DNA from: Jiulongibacter sp966250325
GTDB taxonomy: Bacteria > Bacteroidota > Bacteroidia > Cytophagales > Spirosomataceae
DNA: 64,000 nucleotides
Assembly (NCBI GenBank): GCA_966250325.1
Contig: CBINGY010000011.1
Coordinates: 1 to 64,000 of the forward strand
Reading direction: 5' to 3'
Shown here: positions 43,233-51,057 of the stretch, in pieces
Layout: the number at the start of each line of letters is the position of its first letter
Numbering within the stretch: position 1 is the stretch's first letter
Translations under genes and position numbers: made by a program
Notes under the pieces: generated by a model
What the model saw: the letters and a program-made list of their open reading frames with translations, nothing else
Told to the model about the DNA's origin: nothing
Databases searched by the model: none

Positions 43233-45149
43233 ATGAAATTACTCTTCCCTATTGTTCTGATACTCATACCCATTTTTGAAGGTTGTGTGAATCAATCTAC
43301 TGTGAATTCAGGCACTGCAGAGGAGGTTTTAAGTCAGCAGGATAAAAAATTATTGCGTAGTGCCAGACTTTCTGCTGAAGAGATGCTTACCGAACAGGAA
43401 GATGTGAAGTTTCCAAAGCTGCAAATGATTGAGGGGAAGCTTCTTCCTCTGTCTCAACTTCAATTCACTACTGAAGAAAATGGAAGACTTCATGTTCAGG
43501 ATTTACTTTGGAACGAGACCTGGAAAGACGATTTTGAGGCCCATAAAGTAGTATTCTGGGATACCGAGTTCTTTGCCGATGTAAGGGGAAGTGACTTGCT
43601 TGCTGCCGATGTGGAAGATATGAGAGGGTTTGAATTTTCTCCATTGATTCTCAAAATGAAAAATCTGAAACCCTGGGAAGGGAAGGAGTTTGCACAGCAT
43701 TTTATCCAGATACCTCTGAAAGACGGTCAAAACCGGAACCACTGGAAAGAAGGTAATCTGGAATATTTCTTTTTGCCGGATGATTTCAGGAATATTGGCA
43801 ATACGCACATTCCGCAGTTTTACAAAGATTTCCCCGACTATTCGCTGCCCTCTGATAAAACCGGAATTACCAGTCTCATTTTTGCCGATGATCTTACCAA
43901 TGAAGTGGCCTCAAAAGGGTATACGTTCACGGCCTCCTTTCAGCGTCCTGAGCTACCGCGGGTGGAATATGACTATGATAACTGGCTTTATGAAAGCGGT
44001 GCACCTGCAGCATATACCACAGGTCAAAAGGAAATTAACGACTGGCTTGCCCGGGTGGATGAGAAAGTTCTTCAGGCCAATTTCAGGAAGTATCTGATGG
44101 CTAATCATGCCGGGGCTTCCCATCTGGTGCTTAACTGGGAAGCTGTACGTGACCCTGCGGGCCCGGGAGCAGAGAAACTTGCCAGGTGCCTTGAAATCAA
44201 TAAAAAGGAGAGGCCTTATCAGACTATCTCACTTTGGCCAAAGGGAGGAATGGAGTTAAGCAGGATTCAGATCGAGGGGAATAACTTCCGAAGTCAGCTG
44301 ACACGTGACCTTACCTTTAACGGAACATTAAATGAATGGAATTCACGTTTTGGTGCCGATTCTCCTTTTTGGATCAATGGCTTTACTGTTTCCAATGCCG
44401 ATATTTTATATGTGGGGGGATATCTGAATTCACCCACTAATTTCGGCTACGTTCATCATTTTTTGATGCAGCATATGATGAACAAGAAGTTTTTCCCTAC
44501 AAAGAAAAGTCTCCTGATGTGGTGGAGCCGGGTAGAATATGTGGGTGGATTTGATTTGGGAAACATCTGGTTTCAGGATAAAGACGGAGAGTGGGTGTAT
44601 GCGATTGATAAGCCGATGGTTTTTCCGTCGGCTATGCACAATGCAGCCGTCTGGTCGTTTGCTTTATGTGATGGAGGAGAGCTCTGGAATGAACCTTTCG
44701 GGCTTTCGGATAAAAAAGACTATCTGGGAGGGAAACTTGTAAGAAACCGGGCCGGAACAGATATAAGAAGCTCTCTTGGTCCGGTTCAAAATGAGATTTA
44801 TGCCATTCAAAATTACCGGAATGTGGATCGGTGGGAGGGAGGAAAATGGGCGGTAAGTCAAAACAAGGATATCATTGAAGCTCCTACCTCCTGGGAATTT
44901 GTTTCTTCTGGTCGCGATGGTCAAAGATTCTCAGAAGGTACTTCTGTTTTACCCTCTGCCTCTTTGTATGATACAACTCCTTTGGTTGCGGCTAAACCAT
45001 CCGAGGACTCTAAAGAGCTACTTCTGCTGGTCTATGATGCCTGGAATAATCCGTTAAAAATGGAAGTAATCCATGTGAAATGGAAAAGCCAGGAAATTCC
45101 TGTAAAAGTATTTGGCAGGTATACTACGGTGGTTCGTGTTAAAATTTAA
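43233..45149 (+). CDS. Large lipoprotein of unknown function
   Basis: The ATG at 43233 (638 residues) gives a lipoprotein signal (MKLLFPIVLILIPIFEG-C); the open frame upstream to 43125 lacks a leader. The mature protein is rich in Trp, Tyr and acidic residues. It has recognisable blocks such as HLVLNWEAVRDPAGPG, YQTISLWPKGGMELSRI, WNSRFGADSPFWINGF, KSLLMWWSRVEYVGGFD and PSAMHNAAVWSFALCDGGE. The pattern is that of an extracytoplasmic carbohydrate-active or scaffold protein, with a possible TIM-like centre and a beta C-terminus, but I cannot assign a family. It appears monocistronic, and the 3' end overlaps the NTF2-like gene by 4 bases. Confidence 0.7.
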   Translation: MKLLFPIVLILIPIFEGCVNQSTVNSGTAEEVLSQQDKKLLRSARLSAEEMLTEQEDVKFPKLQMIEGKLLPLSQLQFTTEENGRLHVQDLLWNETWKDDFEAHKVVFWDTEFFADVRGSDLLAADVEDMRGFEFSPLILKMKNLKPWEGKEFAQHFIQIPLKDGQNRNHWKEGNLEYFFLPDDFRNIGNTHIPQFYKDFPDYSLPSDKTGITSLIFADDLTNEVASKGYTFTASFQRPELPRVEYDYDNWLYESGAPAAYTTGQKEINDWLARVDEKVLQANFRKYLMANHAGASHLVLNWEAVRDPAGPGAEKLARCLEINKKERPYQTISLWPKGGMELSRIQIEGNNFRSQLTRDLTFNGTLNEWNSRFGADSPFWINGFTVSNADILYVGGYLNSPTNFGYVHHFLMQHMMNKKFFPTKKSLLMWWSRVEYVGGFDLGNIWFQDKDGEWVYAIDKPMVFPSAMHNAAVWSFALCDGGELWNEPFGLSDKKDYLGGKLVRNRAGTDIRSSLGPVQNEIYAIQNYRNVDRWEGGKWAVSQNKDIIEAPTSWEFVSSGRDGQRFSEGTSVLPSASLYDTTPLVAAKPSEDSKELLLLVYDAWNNPLKMEVIHVKWKSQEIPVKVFGRYTTVVRVKI

Positions 45150-45613
45150 TGGTCCTGCATAGACTTTTGAAATGCTCTGAGTTTGGACTGAGTTTGCTTT
45201 TGAAGGCTTTTTTTGAAGAATTCTGTTCCCCCTAAAATTCTTCCTTTCCATCCCAGTGCCTGAGAAGCCCAGGTATGAAGATTAAATAGGTCGGTGTGTT
45301 CTATGATTTTGCCGTCTTTGAATCTGAACTTTGCCAAAACCTGGTTGTGAACTTTTCTGCCGGTTTGAGTGAAGGTATAATCGGCCTGCCAGCTTGCAAG
45401 TCCTTTTTGTTGATCACATTCAATTCCTGAATAGGACACTTTCAGGTCTTTAGATGCTCTGCAAAGCATCTTCCACATATCCCGGGCATCATCACCATGC
45501 AACCTGCCAAATGCCGCATCTTCAAATGTAATTTCCTTGTGGTAGCAGGAAATCATGGTTTCGGCATCACGCCTGGCAAACGCTTCGTAAAATTTTTCGA
45601 TCAGGTTAGTCAT
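45146..45613 (-). CDS. NTF2-like/SnoaL-type protein
   Basis: This 155-residue protein fits the NTF2-like cone: N-terminal helices (IEKFYEAFARRDAETMISCY), the strand ITFEDAAFGRLHG, a helix DDARDMWKMLC, then beta strands LKVSYSGIECD, GLASWQADYTF, VHNQVLAKFRFKDGKIIEHTDLF. This is typical of SnoaL-like proteins, with the D-G-K-I-x-x-H-x-D motif. No catalytic role can be inferred. A basic, Gln-rich C-terminal tail (KKSLQKQTQSKLRAF) is unusual. It is the last gene of a five-gene minus-strand operon, coupled by ATGA to the upstream gene. Confidence 0.75.
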   Translation of the reverse strand: MTNLIEKFYEAFARRDAETMISCYHKEITFEDAAFGRLHGDDARDMWKMLCRASKDLKVSYSGIECDQQKGLASWQADYTFTQTGRKVHNQVLAKFRFKDGKIIEHTDLFNLHTWASQALGWKGRILGGTEFFKKSLQKQTQSKLRAFQKSMQDH

Positions 45614-46074
45614 GAGCGGGTGATAAGGCTACGGTCATGATTGTCTAAATCGAGTAAATCCATAACCTTAGTTTTGGATGGAATACTTACTACCATGACA
45701 ATGGTAAGTGCCAAAGCTATCAGGAGAATCTGCCGCTCATTTGCCAGCAGAGCCCCCAGAATTGTTATTATTGCCGGAAACTCCAGTAAAGCCATTTTAA
45801 TTAGGGAGAGTTTCCTGAAGGCGGTTAGCTTGTTCTCCAGATGTGGTTCTTGCCGTGCTTTTTGAAGTAAGGTTCTTCCTGCAAAAAAGGAACCCGAAAC
45901 CCCAAGCAAGGCTACCAGAGGGATGATTATTTTCAGCTGGTTTACAAGTTCTTTATCAGCTGGTTTATTGCTGTTTGTTATCAGATAATTGGCGATCAAC
46001 ATAAAGGTGAGCACCCCAATTGATAATGCCAGTAAGACTATTCGTAAACTTTTAAAGTAACTGGTGTAATTCAT
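45610..46074 (-). CDS. Four-helix membrane protein, uncharacterised
   Basis: This 154-residue protein has four predicted membrane segments (about residues 10-30, 48-68, 95-115, 120-138) and a polar loop between helices 2 and 3 (LLQKARQEPHLENKL). It resembles small Bacteroidota membrane proteins without known function. Its start overlaps the carboxypeptidase gene by 23 bases and its stop overlaps the NTF2-like start, so it is surely co-translated with both. I cannot assign a role. Confidence 0.7.
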   Translation of the reverse strand: MNYTSYFKSLRIVLLALSIGVLTFMLIANYLITNSNKPADKELVNQLKIIIPLVALLGVSGSFFAGRTLLQKARQEPHLENKLTAFRKLSLIKMALLEFPAIITILGALLANERQILLIALALTIVMVVSIPSKTKVMDLLDLDNHDRSLITRS

Positions 46075-46981
46075 GGTTTATTTTTGATTGGAGGTTTACA
46101 TGATCTGTATGCACACTCAGCTGCATGTTTTCGCCGCAGCGTATTGCTCTGTTTTCTGTTTCATGACCTATAGGGAAATCAAAGCAGACCGGAAAACTGA
46201 ATTCGGCGGTATGCTCTGCAATAATCTCATTGGCATCTTTTCCAAAAGTATAGCTGTTTTCCTTGCTGTCGGAAAATTGACCTGCTATAAGTCCTCTGAT
46301 TTTGTGCAATTTACCTGATCGTTTTAATTGCAGCATCATGCGGTCAATATTATAGAGGTATTCTCCCACATCTTCCAGAAAGAGTATTTTGTTATCCCAC
46401 GAGTAATCGGTAGAGGAGCCTATGTTGTGTGCCAGCAGGCATAGGTTGCCACCGATAATTTCTCCTTCGGCATTCCCGGTACGGTTTAAGATATGAGAAC
46501 GTTCCCGGTAATTTATTTTTTTCCCGGTTAGTGAGTTTATTAATGATTCGGTGCTTTGGGCCTCGTTTGGCAGGGTGACCATCATTGGGCCATGAATACT
46601 CTGGAAACCAAGGGCTTGTAATTTTTGATGCAGAAGTGTTACATCAGAAAAACCTACTACCCATTTTGGGTTTTTCATGAAGCCATCCCAGCTAAACCTG
46701 TCCACAATTCGTGAAATGCCATAACCGCCCCGACCGGCAATAATCGCTTTTATCGAGGGGTCATCCAGAAATTCCTGAAAATCCCTGATTCGTTGTTCGT
46801 CTGTTCCGGCAAAGTTATAATGCTCAGCGAAGATATTCTTACCTTCAATAATCTCAAAGCCTGTTTGCTTTTGAAGAACTTCCTTACCTGCATAGTATCG
46901 TTTGGCGTCAAGTCGGGAGGCAAGTGAAACCACCGCAATTTTATCTCCTCTATCCAGTGCAGGTGGGGCGATGTATGACAT
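46052..46981 (-). CDS. LD-carboxypeptidase (S66 family)
   Basis: This 309-residue S66 serine peptidase has GRGGYG, nucleophile Ser112 in VVGFSDVTLLH, Glu202 in LFLEDVGEY and His272 in IGHETENRAI, which together form the family's Ser-Glu-His triad. LdcA removes the terminal D-Ala from tetrapeptide stems during peptidoglycan recycling, while MccF-type members cleave microcin C. The length and cytoplasmic location (no signal peptide) fit LdcA. It begins 2 bases after the DUF3307 gene. Confidence 0.88.
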   Translation of the reverse strand: MSYIAPPALDRGDKIAVVSLASRLDAKRYYAGKEVLQKQTGFEIIEGKNIFAEHYNFAGTDEQRIRDFQEFLDDPSIKAIIAGRGGYGISRIVDRFSWDGFMKNPKWVVGFSDVTLLHQKLQALGFQSIHGPMMVTLPNEAQSTESLINSLTGKKINYRERSHILNRTGNAEGEIIGGNLCLLAHNIGSSTDYSWDNKILFLEDVGEYLYNIDRMMLQLKRSGKLHKIRGLIAGQFSDSKENSYTFGKDANEIIAEHTAEFSFPVCFDFPIGHETENRAIRCGENMQLSVHTDHVNLQSKINHELHQLL

Positions 46982-46983
46982 AG

Positions 46984-47688
46984 TTAAAACTCAAAATGGG
47001 TTAATAATCCCAAAATTAAGGCAATCCCAAAACTGAGCATGGTTCCAATCAACACATATTCTGTTTTCAAGGTATCTGTATCCTTATAGCGTAATATCGA
47101 TTTTGCGGCGATTAGAAAACCTATAGCTTCAAAATGACCGCTCCAAATAAAGATAAGTACAAGCCACCGCTCCAGGGTTCCAATCATACGTCCCCCGCGG
47201 GGAAGTTCCTGACTTTCTGCTGTGGCTGGAATCCGGAATACCCTGAAAAGCTCCCTGATCAGTATATTTACTGGTTTCCCAACGAATATCACACAGAAAA
47301 TTATTGGCAGATAGGGTTCTGACAGATAAAACAGAGGCGTAGTTGGAATAAATTTATCGTAAATGAACACAGCCAGTACTAACATCAGAAGATGGGAGGC
47401 CTGGTCCAGAAAAAAGGCATAGGTCTTGATAATTTTTGCTTTCCACAATGATTTTTTGAATCCATCTATCAGGTAGTGCGTAAGGGCAATAAAGAGAGCT
47501 CCCCAGATGAATCGGGGAGAAGGGTACAGCAGCCAGGAGGAAAAGCCTGCCAGGAGGCCGTGCCAAAAAAGAAACCGACTTTGGAAGCCTTTCTGATCTT
47601 TATCGGCTGCCAGGCGGTCTGTCTGAAACACATAATCGGTTAAGATATGTGCCAGTATTTGGCTGATTATGAAATAAGTTAATGTCAT
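46984..47688 (-). CDS. DUF3307 membrane protein
   Basis: This 234-residue protein has about six hydrophobic helices. The N-terminal half carries the DUF3307 pattern HILTDYVFQTDRLAADK, FWHGLLAGF and ALTHYLIDGFKKSLW. The second half has further helices and a conserved R-G-G-R-x-I-G-x-L-E-R motif (RGGRMIGTLERWLVL). No function is established. It overlaps the SatD gene by 4 bases, and this pairing is common in the phylum to my knowledge, which suggests that the two act together. Confidence 0.85.
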   Translation of the reverse strand: MTLTYFIISQILAHILTDYVFQTDRLAADKDQKGFQSRFLFWHGLLAGFSSWLLYPSPRFIWGALFIALTHYLIDGFKKSLWKAKIIKTYAFFLDQASHLLMLVLAVFIYDKFIPTTPLFYLSEPYLPIIFCVIFVGKPVNILIRELFRVFRIPATAESQELPRGGRMIGTLERWLVLIFIWSGHFEAIGFLIAAKSILRYKDTDTLKTEYVLIGTMLSFGIALILGLLTHFEF

Positions 47689-48368
47689 TTCAACTGATCC
47701 TCAAAATACAAAACCGCTGTTTCTATGGCATTCCATCCGGCACGAACAGAGTGCCGGTTTACGGCTGATTGTGTTATTTCATCATGTGAAGCAATTTCCA
47801 GCTCACTTTTACCTGTCAATTTATGGAAAATAATCTGACATTGACGGGCTGTAGCCTGAGCAATTATGAAATCCAGCAGCTCCAGAATTACCTTCATCTG
47901 TTTATTCATCTCGTCGGAATCCGATTCGAAAAACAGGGTGTTTTTTATAACAATACGCTCTTTTTCAAAGGTTTTTTGAGAGTTAATTAATCGTCCTGCT
48001 CTGAACATGGCCTCGCCATCAATACGCCCTTCGGGTATATCTAACGTATCTAATGGCCCCAGTCCAATAGCCAGCCTGATCCCATGTTCTTCAAAATATT
48101 TACGCCGATGGGTATCCTGAAAATATTCGGCCGGAAGGTTTACTCCTTTGACAAAGCATTTCATCAGCAGGGCTAACCGTAAAGCATTTTCCGGACTTTT
48201 ACATACCATTTCCAGATAGTCACCTTTAATGAGACGCGAATAGCTGATCAGTTTGTTTTGCCATTCATTCAGGAAGTGATTTATCTCCTTTTCAATAAAC
48301 TTTCGTCCTGACGAATTCAGAGAGGTATAACCTACCAGATCTCCGGAAATTACAGAATATCTTTGCAT
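47685..48368 (-). CDS. SatD-family protein with C-terminal HTH
   Basis: The ATG at 48368 (227 residues) is chosen because the promoter -7 box spans 48387-48394, over the alternative start at 48389. The N-terminal domain (YSVISGDLVGYTSLNSSGR, LIKGDYLEMVC, IRLAIGLGPLD, SRGDGEA-type segment at GRIDGEAMFRAGRLI) has the look of SatD, whose fold recalls nucleotide cyclases. The C-terminal ~60 residues form an HTH (RQCQIIFHKLTGKSELEIA, ITQSAVNRHSVRAGWNAIE). It is probably a regulator acting with the DUF3307 partner. It may autoregulate through the TACAATCAA boxes in its promoter. Confidence 0.8.
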   Translation of the reverse strand: MQRYSVISGDLVGYTSLNSSGRKFIEKEINHFLNEWQNKLISYSRLIKGDYLEMVCKSPENALRLALLMKCFVKGVNLPAEYFQDTHRRKYFEEHGIRLAIGLGPLDTLDIPEGRIDGEAMFRAGRLINSQKTFEKERIVIKNTLFFESDSDEMNKQMKVILELLDFIIAQATARQCQIIFHKLTGKSELEIASHDEITQSAVNRHSVRAGWNAIETAVLYFEDQLK

Positions 48369-48380
48369 ATCTACCGTATT

Positions 48381-48458
48381 TACAATCAAATATAGGTATA
48401 AATAATAAATACAATCAATAAAGGTTTTAAAATATATTTAAAGCTTTTTTTGATTGTA
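48381..48458. promoter_or_regulatory. SatD promoter with TACAATCAA boxes
   Basis: On the minus strand TATATTTG (48387-48394) matches TAnnTTTG, with a TTG 21 bases upstream (48416-48418). The 9-mer TACAATCAA occurs at 48381-48389 and 48410-48418, and inverted (TTGATTGTA) at 48450-48458. The first two copies overlap the -7 and -33 boxes, which is a typical repressor arrangement. Confidence 0.5.
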
Positions 48459-48511
48459 ACTGAAAGATATTCGCTTGCAGGCCAAAGATTCAGTTTTAAG
48501 GAATCTGAATT

Positions 48512-49465
48512 TCATTTCAGAAGCTCAAATTCGTGTATTCGGGAAAGGTCAATAACATATTCCTTACCCTCGGCTTCCAGAATAGAGCTGAATCGGGCAT
48601 TCCAGACAAGCTCTGAATACAAATACGATTTTCGTACGTGCACGGGGTCAGTCATGGTATCGTTAATACCCTCTACAGTAATAATAAACTCTGTATCCGA
48701 GGCCTTCAGAGACTCAGCTGTTTCCCCATAAAGCACCGACTTTTCGGTTATGGGATGAACCACCGTCCAAACTGTGGCAAAGAGTTTGACCCGTTGCCTT
48801 TCCAATTCCAGGGTATAGTATCTACGCTTCATCAGGCCATCTTTATCCTCTTCATTTCTGGAAAGAATAATACTTACCTCCACATTCATTAATTGATTGG
48901 TTTTTTCATTTACCATTCTGAACATCAGTCCTTTAATGTCAAGGTATGGGGCTATAAGTGCATTTTCTGAAAAGAGGATGCGGGGGTCTGGTCGGGAAAA
49001 ACGACCATACAAAAGGCCGGTCATTATAGCAAAGATCATAAGTCCCACCAAAGCCTCAATCGCAGAAATTATACTTGCCATGTAACCAAGCGGACTTATG
49101 TGGCCATAACCCACCGTGGTGAGTGTCTGGCTTGAGAAAAAGAAAGCTTCCCAGAAGTCACTCAGGCCGTCATTGGGATTTATTCCGCTCAGATTCTCCA
49201 CACCTATAAGGTAATAGACCGTTCCAAAGAGGAGGTTTACACCCAGATAAAAAAGACAAATCACCAGAAAGAAGTTGAGCCAACTCATTCGCACCATGCG
49301 GTGATAAATGTTGAAATAGGCTTCGGGGGATTGATTCAGTTTACGAACATTGAAACTACCATCTGAACGCATCAAACGGGCAGACTCACTGGTAGCCCGG
49401 GTTCCAAAGCCCAGGTCTTCCCGTTTTTGCTCCTGTTCTACCAGGGTTTCTTTTCTGAAGGCCAT
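48512..49465 (-). CDS. KirBac-type inward-rectifier potassium channel
   Basis: This 317-residue channel has an amphipathic N-terminus, two membrane helices (about 62-88 and 128-155) and between them a pore loop with the selectivity filter TVGYG (residues 117-121, in TLTTVGYGHISP). The C-terminal ~150 residues form the immunoglobulin-like cytoplasmic Kir domain (FRMVNEKTNQLMNVEVSIIL, WTVVHPITEKSVLYG, DTEFIITVEGINDTM). It conducts K+. A single-gene unit, it is unconnected to the trkHA genes 14 kb away. Confidence 0.92.
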   Translation of the reverse strand: MAFRKETLVEQEQKREDLGFGTRATSESARLMRSDGSFNVRKLNQSPEAYFNIYHRMVRMSWLNFFLVICLFYLGVNLLFGTVYYLIGVENLSGINPNDGLSDFWEAFFFSSQTLTTVGYGHISPLGYMASIISAIEALVGLMIFAIMTGLLYGRFSRPDPRILFSENALIAPYLDIKGLMFRMVNEKTNQLMNVEVSIILSRNEEDKDGLMKRRYYTLELERQRVKLFATVWTVVHPITEKSVLYGETAESLKASDTEFIITVEGINDTMTDPVHVRKSYLYSELVWNARFSSILEAEGKEYVIDLSRIHEFELLK

Positions 49466-49538
49466 ACTACTTCAGGGTAATCAATATCTGATTTATACGT
49501 TCGGTAAATAAAATCTGTGAAATATAGAGAATACTGAC

Positions 49539-49841
49539 CTAAATGAAAACTACTTCCTCGATGAGGTCCTGATTCATTTCCCGGTTAACTAACTTTATCA
49601 GTTGCGATTTGGCCAGCAGAAGTTCCTGTCTGAGAGGTGAGGAAGAAATTTTCAGGAAAAGCGTTCTGTCTCTGATGTAAATCTTTTCTGTGCGGTTTGA
49701 AATGGTTTTACCCATTATCTTTTCCCAGGAGCCGATTAGGCCTGTTTCATTAAATTTAGCCTTGAGGTTGTAAGATTCAAGGAAGCCTTCGAGAGCTTCG
49801 CTAAGTGAAATTGTCCGGGTATTTCTGGAGGTATTCTTCAA
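49539..49841 (-). CDS. DUF721 (DciA-like) protein
   Basis: This ~100-residue protein has the DUF721 core: LSEALEGFLESYNLKAKFNE, IGSWEKIMGKTISNRTEKIYI, RDRTLFLKISSSPLRQELLL and KLVNREMNQDLIEEVVFI. There is no in-frame ATG upstream of the core. The earliest frame start is a TTG at 49883, inside the yajC terminator hairpin. A TTG at 49841 gives a normal-length protein and is preferred. DciA-type members load the replicative helicase, but the Bacteroidota version is short and its role is unproved. Confidence 0.75.
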   Translation of the reverse strand: MKNTSRNTRTISLSEALEGFLESYNLKAKFNETGLIGSWEKIMGKTISNRTEKIYIRDRTLFLKISSSPLRQELLLAKSQLIKLVNREMNQDLIEEVVFI

Positions 49842-49881
49842 AGTTTTCCAAATGCTTCCTAAAGGTAACAAAACCAGATAC

Positions 49882-49919
49882 AAAATATCCTGCCCGAATT
49901 TAACAGACAGGATATTTTT
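49882..49919 (-). terminator. Terminator of the nusB-yajC operon
   Basis: AAAATATCCTG (49882-49892) pairs with CAGGATATTTT (49908-49918) around a 15-base loop. On the minus strand the stem ends in a T-run, just after the yajC stop. Confidence 0.75.
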
Positions 49920-49931
49920 ATAAGGTGTAGC

Positions 49932-50213
49932 TCAGACTTTTCTGGCTATTGCTGATTTTTCATAACGTAAACGTGCTCCACCACCTGCAGAGATGGTAAC
50001 CGTGGTTTCGTCGGTACTCACCACTTTTCCATGAAGGCCGCCTGCAGTAACCACATCGTCACCTGCTTTTAGCTCATTGACCATTTTCTGCTGCTCTTTT
50101 TGCTTTTTTTGCTGGGGTCTTATCATAAAGAAATACATAACCGCAAACATCCCCACCATCAGGATAAGGAATGAATAGTTACCTCCGGCACCACCTGCTT
50201 GTAATAAAATCAT
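49932..50213 (-). CDS. yajC: Preprotein translocase subunit YajC
   Basis: This 93-residue protein has one N-terminal membrane helix (about 13-31, SFLILMVGMFAVMYFFMI) followed immediately by the signature RPQQKKQKEQQKM. A small beta domain then follows (LKAGDDVVTAGGLHGKVV, VTISAGGGARLRYEKSAI). It associates with SecDF at the Sec translocon. It is the last gene of the nusB-ytxH-DUF1573-yajC operon. Confidence 0.93.
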   Translation of the reverse strand: MILLQAGGAGGNYSFLILMVGMFAVMYFFMIRPQQKKQKEQQKMVNELKAGDDVVTAGGLHGKVVSTDETTVTISAGGGARLRYEKSAIARKV

Positions 50214-50239
50214 TGAAATCGGTTATTTAGGTTAGAAAT

Positions 50240-50668
50240 TTATTGTTCGCCTTCTTCCGTCTTACCATTTACGGTAGCAGTAAAGGTAAGCGGAACCATA
50301 TTGTTTTCTGCATTACTCACTACACTTACGGTTTTACGGTTAATGCCCGCTTTGCCCTGAGAATTAAAATTGATGACAATTTCGTCTTCCTGCCCCACAC
50401 CTACGGGTTTCTCGGGTTTAGATGCTACTGTGCATCCGCAGGACACATTTACTGCCAGAATTTCCACGGGGTCTGTACCCACATTCTTAAAGCGAAAAGT
50501 ATGGCTCACGGTATCGCCCTCGGTAATCTCGCCAAAATCAAAGGATTCTTCGGCAAACTCCAGTTTACCTTTCCCGGCGGTCGTTTCTTCATTTGAGTTT
50601 TCAGAACTACCTGAAGCACAGGCACCCAGAAATAAACCAACTAGAATTAATGCAACAATTTTCTTCAT
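50240..50668 (-). CDS. DUF1573 lipoprotein
   Basis: This 142-residue protein has a lipoprotein signal (MKKIVALILVGLFLGA-C), an acidic Ser/Asn/Glu linker, then a DUF1573 beta-sandwich. That domain has FDFGEITEGDTVSHTFRFKN, VSCGCTVASKPEKPVGVGQE and IVINFNSQGKAGINRKTV. The S-C-G-C-T motif is the family hallmark. It resides in the periplasm or outer membrane and its function is unknown. It starts 2 bases after the YtxH-type gene stop. Confidence 0.9.
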   Translation of the reverse strand: MKKIVALILVGLFLGACASGSSENSNEETTAGKGKLEFAEESFDFGEITEGDTVSHTFRFKNVGTDPVEILAVNVSCGCTVASKPEKPVGVGQEDEIVINFNSQGKAGINRKTVSVVSNAENNMVPLTFTATVNGKTEEGEQ

Positions 50669-50670
50669 TT

Positions 50671-51000
50671 TCAGGCTTTAGATTTGATTTGAGACATGAG
50701 TAATTCTACATCTTCAAGAAGCTTCTCTGCCTTTTGACGGGCTTCTGTTACTACTTTCCGACCTTCAGCTTTCGCTTTGCTGTCCACGTTTTCACCTCCC
50801 GCCACTTCCATGGCTACCTCGTCTCCGCGTTCAATGAGGTCTGCAATAAAGTCTTTAAGCTGTTCCTGATATTTACCTAGTTTTTCGGCGAGTTTGTCGC
50901 GGGTAACTTCTCCTTTTTCAGGAGCATATAATACACCTATGGCGGCACCTGTTACCAGACCTGCCAGAAAGGAAAAAAAGGATTTTGTGGAGTTACTCAT
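50671..51000 (-). CDS. YtxH-domain protein
   Basis: This 109-residue protein has an N-terminal glycine-rich membrane helix (FFSFLAGLVTGAAIGVLYAP, ending APEKGEVTRDKL), which is the YtxH signature. A long charged amphipathic helix follows (YQEQLKDFIADLIERGDE, KAKAEGRKVVTEARQKAEKL). Members are stress- or envelope-associated, with no defined activity. It lies between nusB and the DUF1573 gene in one operon. Confidence 0.88.
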   Translation of the reverse strand: MSNSTKSFFSFLAGLVTGAAIGVLYAPEKGEVTRDKLAEKLGKYQEQLKDFIADLIERGDEVAMEVAGGENVDSKAKAEGRKVVTEARQKAEKLLEDVELLMSQIKSKA

Positions 51001-51057
51001 ATTTTCGTTTGTTCTTGGTTTAAAGTTATTTCAATTTGCTCTTAATGACAATAGTTC

